From Deltaproteobacteria bacterium (GTDB taxonomy: Bacteria; Myxococcota; Polyangia; Haliangiales; Haliangiaceae): DNA of 20,186 bases. A model generated the notes under the pieces. That model did not search any database. It was not told the origin of the DNA and saw only the letters and a program-made list of their open reading frames with translations. Position numbers and translations under genes: made by a program. The stretch spans positions 1-20,186 of the forward strand of contig JAGSPR010000072.1 of assembly GCA_018262455.1 (NCBI GenBank). Direction: 5' to 3'. Position 1 is the first letter of the stretch. Each line of letters starts with the position of its first letter. Positions 8,507 through 15,640 of the stretch are shown here, piece by piece.

Positions 8507-8516
8507 CGAATATTCG
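8507..8516. promoter_or_regulatory. Perfect 10-base AT-cored palindrome before a lipoprotein start
   Basis: CGAATATTCG is a perfect palindrome filling most of the 14-base gap between the FecR lipoprotein stop and the ATG at 8520. AATATT (8509-8514) is also a poor -10-like hexamer. It is a small AT-rich island in GC-rich DNA, so it may be an operator or initiation site; chance is possible. Confidence 0.25.
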
Positions 8517-8519
8517 GGC

Positions 8520-9500
8520 ATGCGTCCCCTTGGAGTGGTGTCCATGGTCGGGTTGGTCGTATGCGTGTCCGGATGCGGTGCCGGCGATGGCCCTGCGACC
8601 GGTAGCGGCGGCCCGTTCTTCGAGCAGCCGATGTTCTTCAACCGCGACGTCAGTGGCGCCTCGCCTGCGAGCAACAGCGACACGATCATCTCGACGCTGC
8701 GCGCCGATGGTGGCTGGGGCAACGGCGATCGCATGCAGATCGACTTCGGGTTCGACGTGCTGCAAGCCGACGCGAGCACGCCGAGGCGCTCGTTCACTCC
8801 CACCGACGATTTCTACTCGCCGGACTGCGACGAGGTGGAGATGCCCGTGCCCCCGGCCGGCAATGTCGAAGGCGAGTCGGGCTATGCCTGCACGGGAGGT
8901 GGCGATTGCCACCTGCTCGTGTTCGATCCGGGTGCCGGCAAGCTCTACGAGATGTGGCGCGCGAACATCGACGGCGCGTTCGACGGAGGATGTCTCGCGG
9001 TCTGGGACTCTCGCCAGGTGTATGGCGACACGCTGCGCGGCGACCAGTGCACGAGTGCCGATGCGGCCGGCTTCCCGATCGCGCCGTTGCTGTTCACCGC
9101 CGACGAGGTCGCCGGCGGCGAGATCGCGCACGCGATCCGCTTCATCCTCCCGAACGACCGGGTCCAGCAACAATACGTGCGTCCCGCCACGCATGGCACG
9201 GACACCACGGGCGGGTCGACCGCCGCTTCGTATGGCGTTCACCTGCGGCTGAAGGCGAGCTTCGACGTCGCCTCGCTCCCGTCGGAGGGGGCCAAGGTCG
9301 TTGCCCGCGCGATGCAGAAATACGGCATGTATCACGCGGATGGCGGCAACATCGCGCTCACCGCGACGAGCGATCGCCACACGACGGCCAAGTGGGAGGG
9401 CTTGCTCGATTCGCATGACCTCGCTTCACTGCGCGTCGAAGATTTCGAGGTGATCGATCACGGCGCGCCGATCGACCTCACACTCGACTGCGCGCGCTGA
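8520..9500 (+). CDS. Secreted lipoprotein of unknown function, tandem copy 1
   Basis: 326 residues with a lipoprotein signal, lipobox VSGC (C19). The mature protein has no domain that I can name. Conspicuous conserved blocks are GGWGNGDRMQIDFGFDVL, TDDFYSPDCDEVE, GDCHLLVFDPGAGKLYEMWR, GDQCTSADAAGFPIAPLLF, IAHAIRFILPN, YGVHLRLKASFD, MQKYGMYHADGGNIALTA and VEDFEVID. The same blocks occur in the next gene, so these regions are under constraint. The pattern of RLK(A/R), KYGM.(A)D(G/N)G and FEV(I/V)D resembles a family of uncharacterised secreted proteins in soil bacteria, by memory only. Several cysteines probably form disulfides. ATG at 8520 is 14 bases after the FecR lipoprotein stop, so it may be the last gene of that operon. 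An enzymatic or sugar-binding role is possible, but nothing in the sequence decides it. Confidence 0.85.
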   Translation: MRPLGVVSMVGLVVCVSGCGAGDGPATGSGGPFFEQPMFFNRDVSGASPASNSDTIISTLRADGGWGNGDRMQIDFGFDVLQADASTPRRSFTPTDDFYSPDCDEVEMPVPPAGNVEGESGYACTGGGDCHLLVFDPGAGKLYEMWRANIDGAFDGGCLAVWDSRQVYGDTLRGDQCTSADAAGFPIAPLLFTADEVAGGEIAHAIRFILPNDRVQQQYVRPATHGTDTTGGSTAASYGVHLRLKASFDVASLPSEGAKVVARAMQKYGMYHADGGNIALTATSDRHTTAKWEGLLDSHDLASLRVEDFEVIDHGAPIDLTLDCAR

Positions 9501-9537
9501 CCACGTTTGCGTACATCCAGACTGGGCGCGGCCTACA

Positions 9538-9567
9538 TTGAGCGCGCGCGAATCGTCGTCTTATGCT
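9538..9567 (+). promoter_or_regulatory. Candidate promoter of the second tandem lipoprotein
   Basis: TTGAGC (9538-9543) and TATGCT (9562-9567) are separated by 18 bases, a reasonable sigma-70-like pair. Initiation near 9574 would give a leader of about 20 bases carrying GAGAGGGA (9577-9584) before ATG 9593. An 8-base inverted repeat, GCGCGCGA (9544-9551) and TCGCGCGC (9567-9574), brackets the spacer and -10 and could be regulatory or simple GC bias. Confidence 0.45.
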
Positions 9568-9592
9568 CGCGCGCATGAGAGGGACACCCACC

Positions 9593-10630
9593 ATGGCGCC
9601 ACTCGGCTCGCTGGGGACGATCATCGGCATCGCGTGGCTGATGTCGTGCGGTGTTGCGTGCGGGGGCAGCCCGGCAGCCGACGATGACAGCACGTCCCCC
9701 GATGCTGCTGGGATCGAACAGCCGCCTGCGGGCGCCGGTCCGTACTTCACGACGCCGATGTTCTGGAACCATGACGTCTCGAACGCGCCCACGTCGGCCG
9801 CGAGCGGGACGATGCTCGGCGCGCTGCGCGCAGCGGGCGGCTGGGGCAACGGCGACAAGATGCAGATCGATTTCGGGATCGACGTCCTGACCGCCGACAG
9901 GGCCACGCCGATGCGCGCGTTCACGCCGAACGACGACTTCTACTCGCCCGACTGCGATCACGTCGAGCTGCCGGTGCCGGCGGACGGCAACCTCGAAGGC
10001 GAGTCCGGGTACGAGTGCACCACCGGTGGCGACTGCCACTTGCTCATCAACGATCCCGCGCTCGGCAAGCTCTACGAGATGTGGCGTGCCGACATGAGCT
10101 CCGCGTTCCAGGGCGGCTGCCTCGCCGTCTGGGACACGCACAAGACGTACACCGACACGCTGCGTGGCGATCAGTGCACCAGCGCCGACGCTGCTGGCTT
10201 CCCGATCGCGCCGCTGCTGTTCACGGCCGACGAGGTCGCGTCCGGCCAGATCAGCCACGCGATCCGCTTCATCCTGCCGAACAACCGGGTGCGCAAGGGC
10301 TTCCTGCGTCCGGCCACTCACGGCACGCAGACCACCGGCAGCGCCAGCGCGCCGCCCTACGGCGTGCACCTACGGCTCCGCGCCGACTACCCGCTCGACA
10401 CGTTGCCGACCGAGGGCGCGCGGGTCGTCGCGCGGGCGATGCAGAAGTACGGCATGTATCACGCCGATGGCGGCAACATCGCGCTGACCGCCGAGAGCGA
10501 CCGCAGGACCACCGCGAAGTGGGACGGTCTCCTCGATGCGCATGATCTCGCGGCGCTCGCGGTCGAGGACTTCGAGGTCATCGACGAGGGCAGCATGATC
10601 ACGTTGACGTACGACTGCGCCCGCAACTGA
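9593..10630 (+). CDS. Secreted lipoprotein of unknown function, tandem copy 2
   Basis: 345 residues from ATG 9593, chosen because GAGAGGGA (9577-9584) lies 8 bases upstream; in-frame ATGs at 9563 and 9575 give longer forms. A hydrophobic leader is followed by two candidate lipid-acceptor cysteines, LMSC (C19) and GVAC (C23), neither a perfect lipobox, then an acidic Ser/Asp-rich spacer. From about residue 50 to the end it aligns with copy 1 essentially without gaps and with a clear majority of identical residues, including the blocks GDQCTSADAAGFPIAPLLF and MQKYGMYHADGGNIALTA and the ending YDCARN against LDCAR. The two N-termini differ much more. It is thus a tandem duplicate that has kept its fold. 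A promoter-like sequence precedes it, so it may be expressed apart from copy 1. No function can be assigned. Confidence 0.85.
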   Translation: MAPLGSLGTIIGIAWLMSCGVACGGSPAADDDSTSPDAAGIEQPPAGAGPYFTTPMFWNHDVSNAPTSAASGTMLGALRAAGGWGNGDKMQIDFGIDVLTADRATPMRAFTPNDDFYSPDCDHVELPVPADGNLEGESGYECTTGGDCHLLINDPALGKLYEMWRADMSSAFQGGCLAVWDTHKTYTDTLRGDQCTSADAAGFPIAPLLFTADEVASGQISHAIRFILPNNRVRKGFLRPATHGTQTTGSASAPPYGVHLRLRADYPLDTLPTEGARVVARAMQKYGMYHADGGNIALTAESDRRTTAKWDGLLDAHDLAALAVEDFEVIDEGSMITLTYDCARN

Positions 10631-10881
10631 CGCCGGCGCCGCCAGCCGGACCACCCGCAGCGCGAGCGGCAGGACGCGGGAACAGAGGCGAGACGGGCAG
10701 GGGGCGGGCTGCGCACGGCTTCGGCATCATCCCAGGGATCGGCCGTGTTGACCCGTAGGCGCAAGGGTAAGCGTAGGCGTAAGCGAATCTGGGGCGGTAG
10801 GATGATCCGCTTACGCCGACGCCTACGCTTGCGCTTACGCCGGATCAACCGAGCCCAGCTCTGGGGTTAGTATGGCCGCGG
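10631..10881. other. Intergenic region upstream of the MCE gene
   Basis: These 251 bases separate copy 2 of the tandem lipoproteins from the MCE gene. Bases 10631-10754 show no credible coding frame or repeat. The large inverted repeat at 10755-10838 fills most of the rest. TAGTAT (10868-10873) ends 8 bases before the MCE start at 10882 and is the only -10-like hexamer there; no good -35 or Shine-Dalgarno sequence is visible. Confidence 0.6.
10755..10838. repeat. Large imperfect inverted repeat built from hexamers (31-base arms, 22-base loop)
   Basis: The left arm 10755-10785 and right arm 10808-10838 are complementary at 27 of 31 positions, with an unbroken 10-base stem (GGCGTAAGCG with CGCTTACGCC) next to the loop. 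Each arm is itself a degenerate hexamer array: GTAGGC, GCAAGG, GTAAGC, GTAGGC, GTAAGC on the plus strand at left, and GTAAGC, GCAAGC, GTAGGC, GTCGGC, GTAAGC on the minus strand at right. RNA from either strand would fold into a strong hairpin. There is no T-run, so it is not a classical terminator. It could be a REP-like element, a processing or termination hairpin after the lipoprotein gene, or a protein-binding array controlling the MCE gene. Confidence 0.8.
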
Positions 10882-12444
10882 ATGCGCTGGCTCTCCCGCC
10901 TGATCTCGATCTCCGTGATCACCATCGTCGTGGTGGCCGGGGCGTTGCTGATCCGCTCCAAGATCCCGAACCCGAGGGTCGGCCAGGACTTCCGGACCTG
11001 GGTGATGTTCCGTGATGCGTCTCGCCTCACGGTCGGCTCGCCCGTGGTGATCGCGGGTGTCCGGGTGGGCGACATCTCCGGGCTCGCCATCGAAGGCCGG
11101 TACGCGCGCATCGACATGCGGCTCATCAATGACATCAAGCTGCCGGTCGACGCGTTCGCGACCAGGCGCGCGGACTCGCTGTTCGGCGACAGCTACATCG
11201 AGATCTACCCGGGCTCCGGCGCCGACGGTGCGGTGACCGCGATCATGCTGCGATCCGGAGAGCCGATCGTGCACGTCCAGGAGGGCGGATCCACCGACAC
11301 GACCCTGCGGGCCATGGCCAAGACGATGCCCGAGATCGACGAGGCGGTCGGCACGTTGCACGAGGTCACGTCGTCGGGTCGCAAGTGGGTCAACGGTGCG
11401 ATGGTCAAGAGCGTGCAGGCCGCGGACCGCTGGCTCGCGGAGGTCTCCCCCGAGACTCAAGTGTCCGAAGCGGAGCGCGCGTTCGAGCGCCTGGAGAACG
11501 GCACCAATGCGGCCGCCGACGCGATCGCGGGGGTGGCGCCCGAGATCCAGCGCACGCTGGACCGGCTCGACACCGGGCTCGTCTCGGCGCGCACGCAGAT
11601 CAAGGACGTCAAGGCACTGGTCGTCACCGGGTTCCACGATGCACGCGAGGGGCTCGATCGCACCAACGAGCAGATCGACCAGATGACCGACGTGATGGCG
11701 GCGATCGACGAAGGCCGCGGCGGGGACTGGAAGGGCACGCTCGGTCGGCTCGTCAACGATCCCGCGCTCGCGGACACGGTCGAGGACCTGTCTGCGGAGG
11801 GCGCCGAGGGGATCGCCGGGCTCACCCGGTTCCGGTCGTGGATCGGGGCGAGGCTCGAAGTCAGTGCCCTGACCGGCGCGGCACGGTTCTACGCGACGGC
11901 CGAGATCCGCACGCGCACCGACAAGTTCTACCTGGTCGAGTTCGAGAAGAGCGAGCTCGGCGGCCTGCCCGTGGACAGCCTCTCCGAGGTCGCCGGCACG
12001 GCCGACTACACGCGCCGTCAGGAGATCCGCGACCACCTGCGGTTCACCGCGCAGTTCGGCAAGCGCCTGGGCTTCCTGCAGCTGCGTGGAGGGATCAAGG
12101 ACGCCACTCCGGGCGTCGGAGCCGACGCGCTGTTCATGGACGGCCGGCTGCGGCTCTCGGCGGACGCGTTCGGCTCGCTCGACCGGACGCCCCACTTCAA
12201 GGTCGCCGGCGCGTTCGCGGTGTACCGGACCCTCTACGTGCTCGCCGGTGTGGACGATGCGCTCAACACGCCCGGCGAGCTCAACATCCGCACGGGCAAC
12301 TCGCCGGTGCCCGCCGACCTCCGGCAGCTCCACTACGGCCGCGATTACTTCTTCGGCGCATCGCTGCACTTCGACGACGCGGATCTCACGACGATCATGC
12401 GCCTGTACGGGGCGCTGGTCGGTGGCCTGCTGCTGACGAAGTAG
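10882..12444 (+). CDS. MCE/MlaD-family lipid-transport protein with a large C-terminal domain
   Basis: 520 residues. A single N-terminal membrane helix (about 7-25) anchors it in the inner membrane. The MCE domain covers about 37-113 (TWVMFRDASRLTVGSPVVIAGVRVGDI ... FGDSYIEIYPG; the core VGSPVVIAGVRVGDI is diagnostic). Residues about 140-315 are helical and contain GTLGRLVNDPAL, common after MCE domains. Unlike MlaD, about 200 further residues (318-520) look beta-rich: TGAARFYATAEIRT, KFYLVEFEKSE, HLRFTAQFGKRLGFLQLRGGI, DGRLRLSADAFGSL, TLYVLAGVDD, DYFFGASLHFDDADL. MCE proteins carry phospholipids between the membranes with an MlaE-type permease and MlaF ATPase; neither is adjacent. The C-terminal part could be an outer-membrane-facing barrel. 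The ATG at 10882 directly precedes the anchor. It converges on the MoaD-like gene 8 bases away. Confidence 0.88.
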   Translation: MRWLSRLISISVITIVVVAGALLIRSKIPNPRVGQDFRTWVMFRDASRLTVGSPVVIAGVRVGDISGLAIEGRYARIDMRLINDIKLPVDAFATRRADSLFGDSYIEIYPGSGADGAVTAIMLRSGEPIVHVQEGGSTDTTLRAMAKTMPEIDEAVGTLHEVTSSGRKWVNGAMVKSVQAADRWLAEVSPETQVSEAERAFERLENGTNAAADAIAGVAPEIQRTLDRLDTGLVSARTQIKDVKALVVTGFHDAREGLDRTNEQIDQMTDVMAAIDEGRGGDWKGTLGRLVNDPALADTVEDLSAEGAEGIAGLTRFRSWIGARLEVSALTGAARFYATAEIRTRTDKFYLVEFEKSELGGLPVDSLSEVAGTADYTRRQEIRDHLRFTAQFGKRLGFLQLRGGIKDATPGVGADALFMDGRLRLSADAFGSLDRTPHFKVAGAFAVYRTLYVLAGVDDALNTPGELNIRTGNSPVPADLRQLHYGRDYFFGASLHFDDADLTTIMRLYGALVGGLLLTK

Positions 12445-12452
12445 GCCGCCGC

Positions 12453-12758
12453 TCAGCCTCCGGCGAGCGGAGCCAGCAGGTACAGCTCGTCACCATCGGC
12501 AAGCACGCGCTCGGCGTGCTCGCCCAGCGGGCAGCGCTCGCCGTTGAGCATGATCGTCTCGGTGAGGTGGGGCGAGTGCTCCAGCGCTTCGCGCAGCGGG
12601 ATGCCGGCGCCCTCGGCGATGTCGACGATCTTGCCGAGCGTCGTCCCGCGAGGAATCCGCAGGTGGGTGTCGATGTCCCGCCACGCATCACCGATCCGGC
12701 CGCGGATCAGGATGTGGATCCGGACCGATTCGCCGCGCAGCCGATCGAAGATCCCCAT
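12453..12758 (-). CDS. MoaD/ThiS-like ubiquitin-fold sulfur carrier
   Basis: 101 residues ending in APLAGG. The C-terminal Gly-Gly is the site that is adenylated and thiocarboxylated in MoaD and ThiS, which deliver sulfur for molybdopterin or thiamine. The core, [36 protein letters not shown] (here [10 protein letters not shown], then [15 protein letters not shown]) with IMLNGERC and [17 protein letters not shown], follows the beta-grasp pattern of the family; it is a little longer than the usual 66-85 residues. ATG at 12758 is used because it begins 2 bases after the oxidoreductase stop codon; longer forms would run into that gene. Such carriers are common beside tungsten aldehyde oxidoreductase genes, so it probably supplies the pterin dithiolene for its neighbour. 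No MoaE or MoeB gene is in the window, so the partners would be encoded elsewhere. Confidence 0.85.
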   Translation of the reverse strand: MGIFDRLRGESVRIHILIRGRIGDAWRDIDTHLRIPRGTTLGKIVDIAEGAGIPLREALEHSPHLTETIMLNGERCPLGEHAERVLADGDELYLLAPLAGG

Positions 12759-12760
12759 GG

Positions 12761-14791
12761 CTAGTCGGTGAAGCCGTCGAGGATCTCGGTCATGCCGAGC
12801 TCGGCGGCGCGGGACGCAGCGAGGTGGCCCGATGTCTTGTTCCACTGCATGTTCGCGAAGTAGTCATCGCGCAGCATCGGCAACGGGACGCGTACGCCCT
12901 TGAGTGGCCCGGCCTCGAGCAGCCCATCGCCCTCGCCCAGCATGCGTGGGTGGGGCTTGAAGTCGGCGGGCACGATGCCCTCGCGACGGTTGAACGCCGC
13001 GCGCAGGTTCTGGATCCGCTCACCACACTGCAGCAGCTGGGCTTCGGTGAGGCCCCATCCGGTCGCCGCATCGAGCAGCTCGGCCCACGGCAACGAGCCG
13101 GTGAGCATCGTGAACATGCAGAGCCCGAGGCCGTTCATCGCCTGGTGGGCATTGGAGTGCAGCGCCTGGGCCTTGCCCTTGCCCTCGGTGCCCTTCCACT
13201 TGACGTTCCAGTCCTTCTTCTCGGCGGCCTTCGGCAGCGGGAAGCGGGCGCCGAACGTCTCGTTCCACGATGCCGAGCCCGCGGTGTGGCGGCCCGGCGT
13301 GGGGTCGGAGGTGTAGGTCACGCCCATCATCGACGTGAACCGGCTGTCGTGATACGCGGGCTCACCGCCGTGGATGTGGATCGCGAACGCCTCGCTGCCC
13401 TTGCCGAGGTGCTCGGCAGCGCGCTTGACGCCGTTGCCGAGCCACGCGCCACAGCCCTCGCCGAGGCCCATCTTGATCGTCAGGGCGAGCGCGGCCTCGC
13501 CGTTGCCCCACCGCATGTCGATCCCGTCGAGGTCCTGCGGGGTCAGGAGGCCCTTCTCGACGGCCTCGCACACCCAGCCGAGCGTCATCGACGAGCTCAC
13601 GGCATCGATGCCGAGCCGGTTGCAGGCATCGTGGCACGCGGTCACGAGCTCGATGTCATCGTTGAGCAGGTTCGCGCCGAACCCGACGATGGTCTCGTAG
13701 TCCGGTCGCCGGACATCAGTGAGATTGCGCGACTTGACCTTGACGATGCCCTTGCACGGCATCGGGCAATCGCCGCACGACAGCCGCTTCGTGATGTACT
13801 TGTCGACGACCGAGCCATCGATCTTCATGCCCTTCTTCGCGAGCGGGAACTCCTTGCTGGCGACGCCGAGCCAGTTCTTGATCGGCGCGTCCCCGTTCTC
13901 GATCGACAGCGCGACCGCCGCGGTGGTGCCACGCTCGGTCCACAGCTGCCGCATCGTCGCCGTGGGCGACTGCACCTTCGCGCCGATCCGCGTCATCAGC
14001 CGGTACATCCAGCCGAGCCAGCCCTTGGGCTTGGCCAGATAGGTGAACAGCCTCGCGAGCAGGCCGAGGTCGCGCTTGTACTCGTCGGTGACGCCCTTGC
14101 AGAGCGCCTTGAACTCGGCAGGCTTGGCGAGCGGGATGTCCTTCGTCCCCGAGACCACGATCGCCTTGAGGTTCTTGCTGCCGTAGATCGCCCCGAAGCC
14201 CTGGCGCCCGAACGCGTGGTAGCGGTCGTTCATCACCGACGCGATGCGTAGCTGGTTCTCGCCGGCGGGACCTATCGCCGAGACGCCGACCTCGCGCTTG
14301 CCGCCGAACCGGCTCTTGATGGTGTCGAACGCTTGCGGAATCTCCTGGCCCCAGAGCTCGCCCGCGGGCTCGAAGCTGACCTCGCCATCCTTGATCACGA
14401 GCAGCGTCGGCTCGGCGGCCTTGCCGCGGACCACCAGCGCGTCGAACCCGGCCTGGCGCAGCTGGCTGCACACGCTACCGCCGGAGTTCGAGTCGGCCCA
14501 CGTCCCGGTGAGCGGCGATTTGCCGACGATCTGGATGCGTCCGGAGAACGGCGTGCGAAGCCCGGTGAGCATGCCCGCGCTGATCGCGAAGCACGCCTCG
14601 GGAGCGAGCGCGTCTGTCTTCGGCGGGAAGTGCTTCCACATCAGCCAGGCACCGAGCCCATAGCCGCCGAGGTAGCTCTGGTAGACCGACTCGGCGATGT
14701 CCTCGACCCGGTGGGTTCTGGCCGTCAGGTCGACGAACAGCACCTTGCCGAGATGGCCGTACCGAGGCTGCACCAGTGCCTGTTCACCCAT
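12761..14791 (-). CDS. aor: Aldehyde:ferredoxin oxidoreductase, tungstopterin type
   Basis: 676 residues, full length for the AOR family, which oxidises aldehydes to carboxylic acids with ferredoxin as electron acceptor (and can run in reverse) using a tungsten bis-pterin and one [4Fe-4S] cluster. The N-terminal domain shows [30 protein letters not shown]-like [15 protein letters not shown] and [12 protein letters not shown] (204-215). Cluster ligands are visible as C339-x2-C342-x3-C346 (SCGDCPMPC) plus C558 in GLGLCMF. The start at 14791 gives the typical [12 protein letters not shown] N-terminus; open frame upstream of it is read-through of GC-rich DNA. No separate ferredoxin or flavoprotein subunit is adjacent, unlike Aromatoleum-type AorABC. 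It sits between an unknown gene and the MoaD-like gene in a five-gene cluster with an acyl-CoA ligase. TACACT 7 bases before the ATG may be its own promoter. Substrate is inferred only from context. Confidence 0.93.
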   Translation of the reverse strand: MGEQALVQPRYGHLGKVLFVDLTARTHRVEDIAESVYQSYLGGYGLGAWLMWKHFPPKTDALAPEACFAISAGMLTGLRTPFSGRIQIVGKSPLTGTWADSNSGGSVCSQLRQAGFDALVVRGKAAEPTLLVIKDGEVSFEPAGELWGQEIPQAFDTIKSRFGGKREVGVSAIGPAGENQLRIASVMNDRYHAFGRQGFGAIYGSKNLKAIVVSGTKDIPLAKPAEFKALCKGVTDEYKRDLGLLARLFTYLAKPKGWLGWMYRLMTRIGAKVQSPTATMRQLWTERGTTAAVALSIENGDAPIKNWLGVASKEFPLAKKGMKIDGSVVDKYITKRLSCGDCPMPCKGIVKVKSRNLTDVRRPDYETIVGFGANLLNDDIELVTACHDACNRLGIDAVSSSMTLGWVCEAVEKGLLTPQDLDGIDMRWGNGEAALALTIKMGLGEGCGAWLGNGVKRAAEHLGKGSEAFAIHIHGGEPAYHDSRFTSMMGVTYTSDPTPGRHTAGSASWNETFGARFPLPKAAEKKDWNVKWKGTEGKGKAQALHSNAHQAMNGLGLCMFTMLTGSLPWAELLDAATGWGLTEAQLLQCGERIQNLRAAFNRREGIVPADFKPHPRMLGEGDGLLEAGPLKGVRVPLPMLRDDYFANMQWNKTSGHLAASRAAELGMTEILDGFTD

Positions 14792-14798
14792 GCGCGGC

Positions 14799-14804
14799 AG
14801 TGTA
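14799..14804 (-). promoter_or_regulatory. Possible -10 element of the oxidoreductase gene
   Basis: On the minus strand TACACT (14804 to 14799) stands 7 bases before the ATG at 14791. The same hexamer stands 6 bases before the gene at 5037. No -35 match is visible, and no Shine-Dalgarno sequence lies in between, so a leaderless internal promoter is possible but weakly supported. Confidence 0.3.
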
Positions 14805-14828
14805 GCCCACGCCCGGGCCGGGACCGCG

Positions 14829-15608
14829 CTAGACGGTCTCGACGCTCGCGCGCAGCAGCAGCGCGTCGCCGTCGACCGCGACCACCGAGGACACCCCCGG
14901 ATCGAACCGCTCGACCACCCGCACGCGGCCCCCCGCCGCGCCCACCGTATCGCCAGGCTCGAGGCGCTCTCCCGCCGCCAGGGTCGCGGCGACGTCGCGC
15001 AGCAGGAGCGCCGTCTCGGTGGCCTCATCGGGCGCGATCCCGAGGACGACGAGGTCCGGGCGACCGAACTTGCGTAGCCCGAGCGACCACGCCGCGAGCG
15101 AACCGTCGCCCTGCTCGTCGAAGAACAGCGTGACCTCGTGCATCACGTCGAAGCCGCGCTCCGGATCGAGCTCGGCGACCTCGCTGCCGAGGTGCGCGCG
15201 TGCCGCGTAGACATCGATCACGACGGCCGCGCCTTCTTCGCACACGCACTTCGCGAGTGCCCACGCGGCCTGGACGTGCCCGAGGTCATCGGGATCGTCG
15301 AGCTGAGCCTCGATCACGTAGGCGTGCTCGGCCGCGCCGGCGGTGGCGGCGGCGGTCGGTCCAAGATCCGCGGCGATCAGCTCGGCGAACGGCGCCAGGA
15401 CCTGCTTGGTGAACCACTCCGGATCGTCTGCGCGATCGCGAGCGACCAGCGCGACCGACAGCGGGCCGTCCCCGTCATCCGGCATGCCGTGCTTGCCGCG
15501 CGAGACTGGCAACGGATCGGGCAGGCGAGCCGAGGACAGCGCGATCAGCGCGATGTCACCGACGCCACCCCCGGAGGTGTAGTGAGCTCGCCGCCAGGGC
15601 GCGACCAT
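14829..15608 (-). CDS. Uncharacterised 259-residue protein in the oxidoreductase cluster
   Basis: I do not recognise the family with confidence. The product is acidic, has no signal peptide or membrane helix, and is probably cytosolic. Notable segments are [18 protein letters not shown] at the N-terminus, [22 protein letters not shown] (about 115-135), [20 protein letters not shown], a [14 protein letters not shown] strand and a small C-terminal beta region with [18 protein letters not shown]. The middle pattern (ALA..G A..IDVYA ... GL.KFGRPDL..LG) vaguely recalls DUF4261-type proteins, but that is a guess. The ATG at 15608 has AAGGA (15618-15622) 9 bases upstream, a good ribosome site. It starts 32 bases after the acyl-CoA ligase stop and ends 37 bases before the oxidoreductase start, which argues for a role linked to those enzymes. 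Confidence 0.75.
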   Translation of the reverse strand: MVAPWRRAHYTSGGGVGDIALIALSSARLPDPLPVSRGKHGMPDDGDGPLSVALVARDRADDPEWFTKQVLAPFAELIAADLGPTAAATAGAAEHAYVIEAQLDDPDDLGHVQAAWALAKCVCEEGAAVVIDVYAARAHLGSEVAELDPERGFDVMHEVTLFFDEQGDGSLAAWSLGLRKFGRPDLVVLGIAPDEATETALLLRDVAATLAAGERLEPGDTVGAAGGRVRVVERFDPGVSSVVAVDGDALLLRASVETV

Positions 15609-15640
15609 TACTCGGAGTCCTTCGCGCGCCCCGAGGGCAC

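Noticed and set aside
10755..10838. Classical intrinsic terminator
   Set aside because: The stem is strong but very long with a 22-base loop, and there is no T-run on either side.
10459..10848. Minus-strand Arg/Lys-rich small frame starting in the hairpin
   Set aside because: The basic stretch is a translation of the hexamer repeats, and the rest is antisense to lipoprotein copy 2.
10867..12369. Long minus-strand frame opposite the MCE gene
   Set aside because: No motif, composition artefact; the MCE core and membrane anchor are on the plus strand.
12824..14251. Long plus-strand frame opposite the aldehyde oxidoreductase
   Set aside because: The minus strand carries the AOR signatures and cluster cysteines; the plus frame is compositional.
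14792..15028. N-terminal extension of the aldehyde oxidoreductase to 755 residues
   Set aside because: The extra residues are Arg/Ser-rich out-of-frame translation of the neighbouring gene; ATG 14791 gives the normal family N-terminus.
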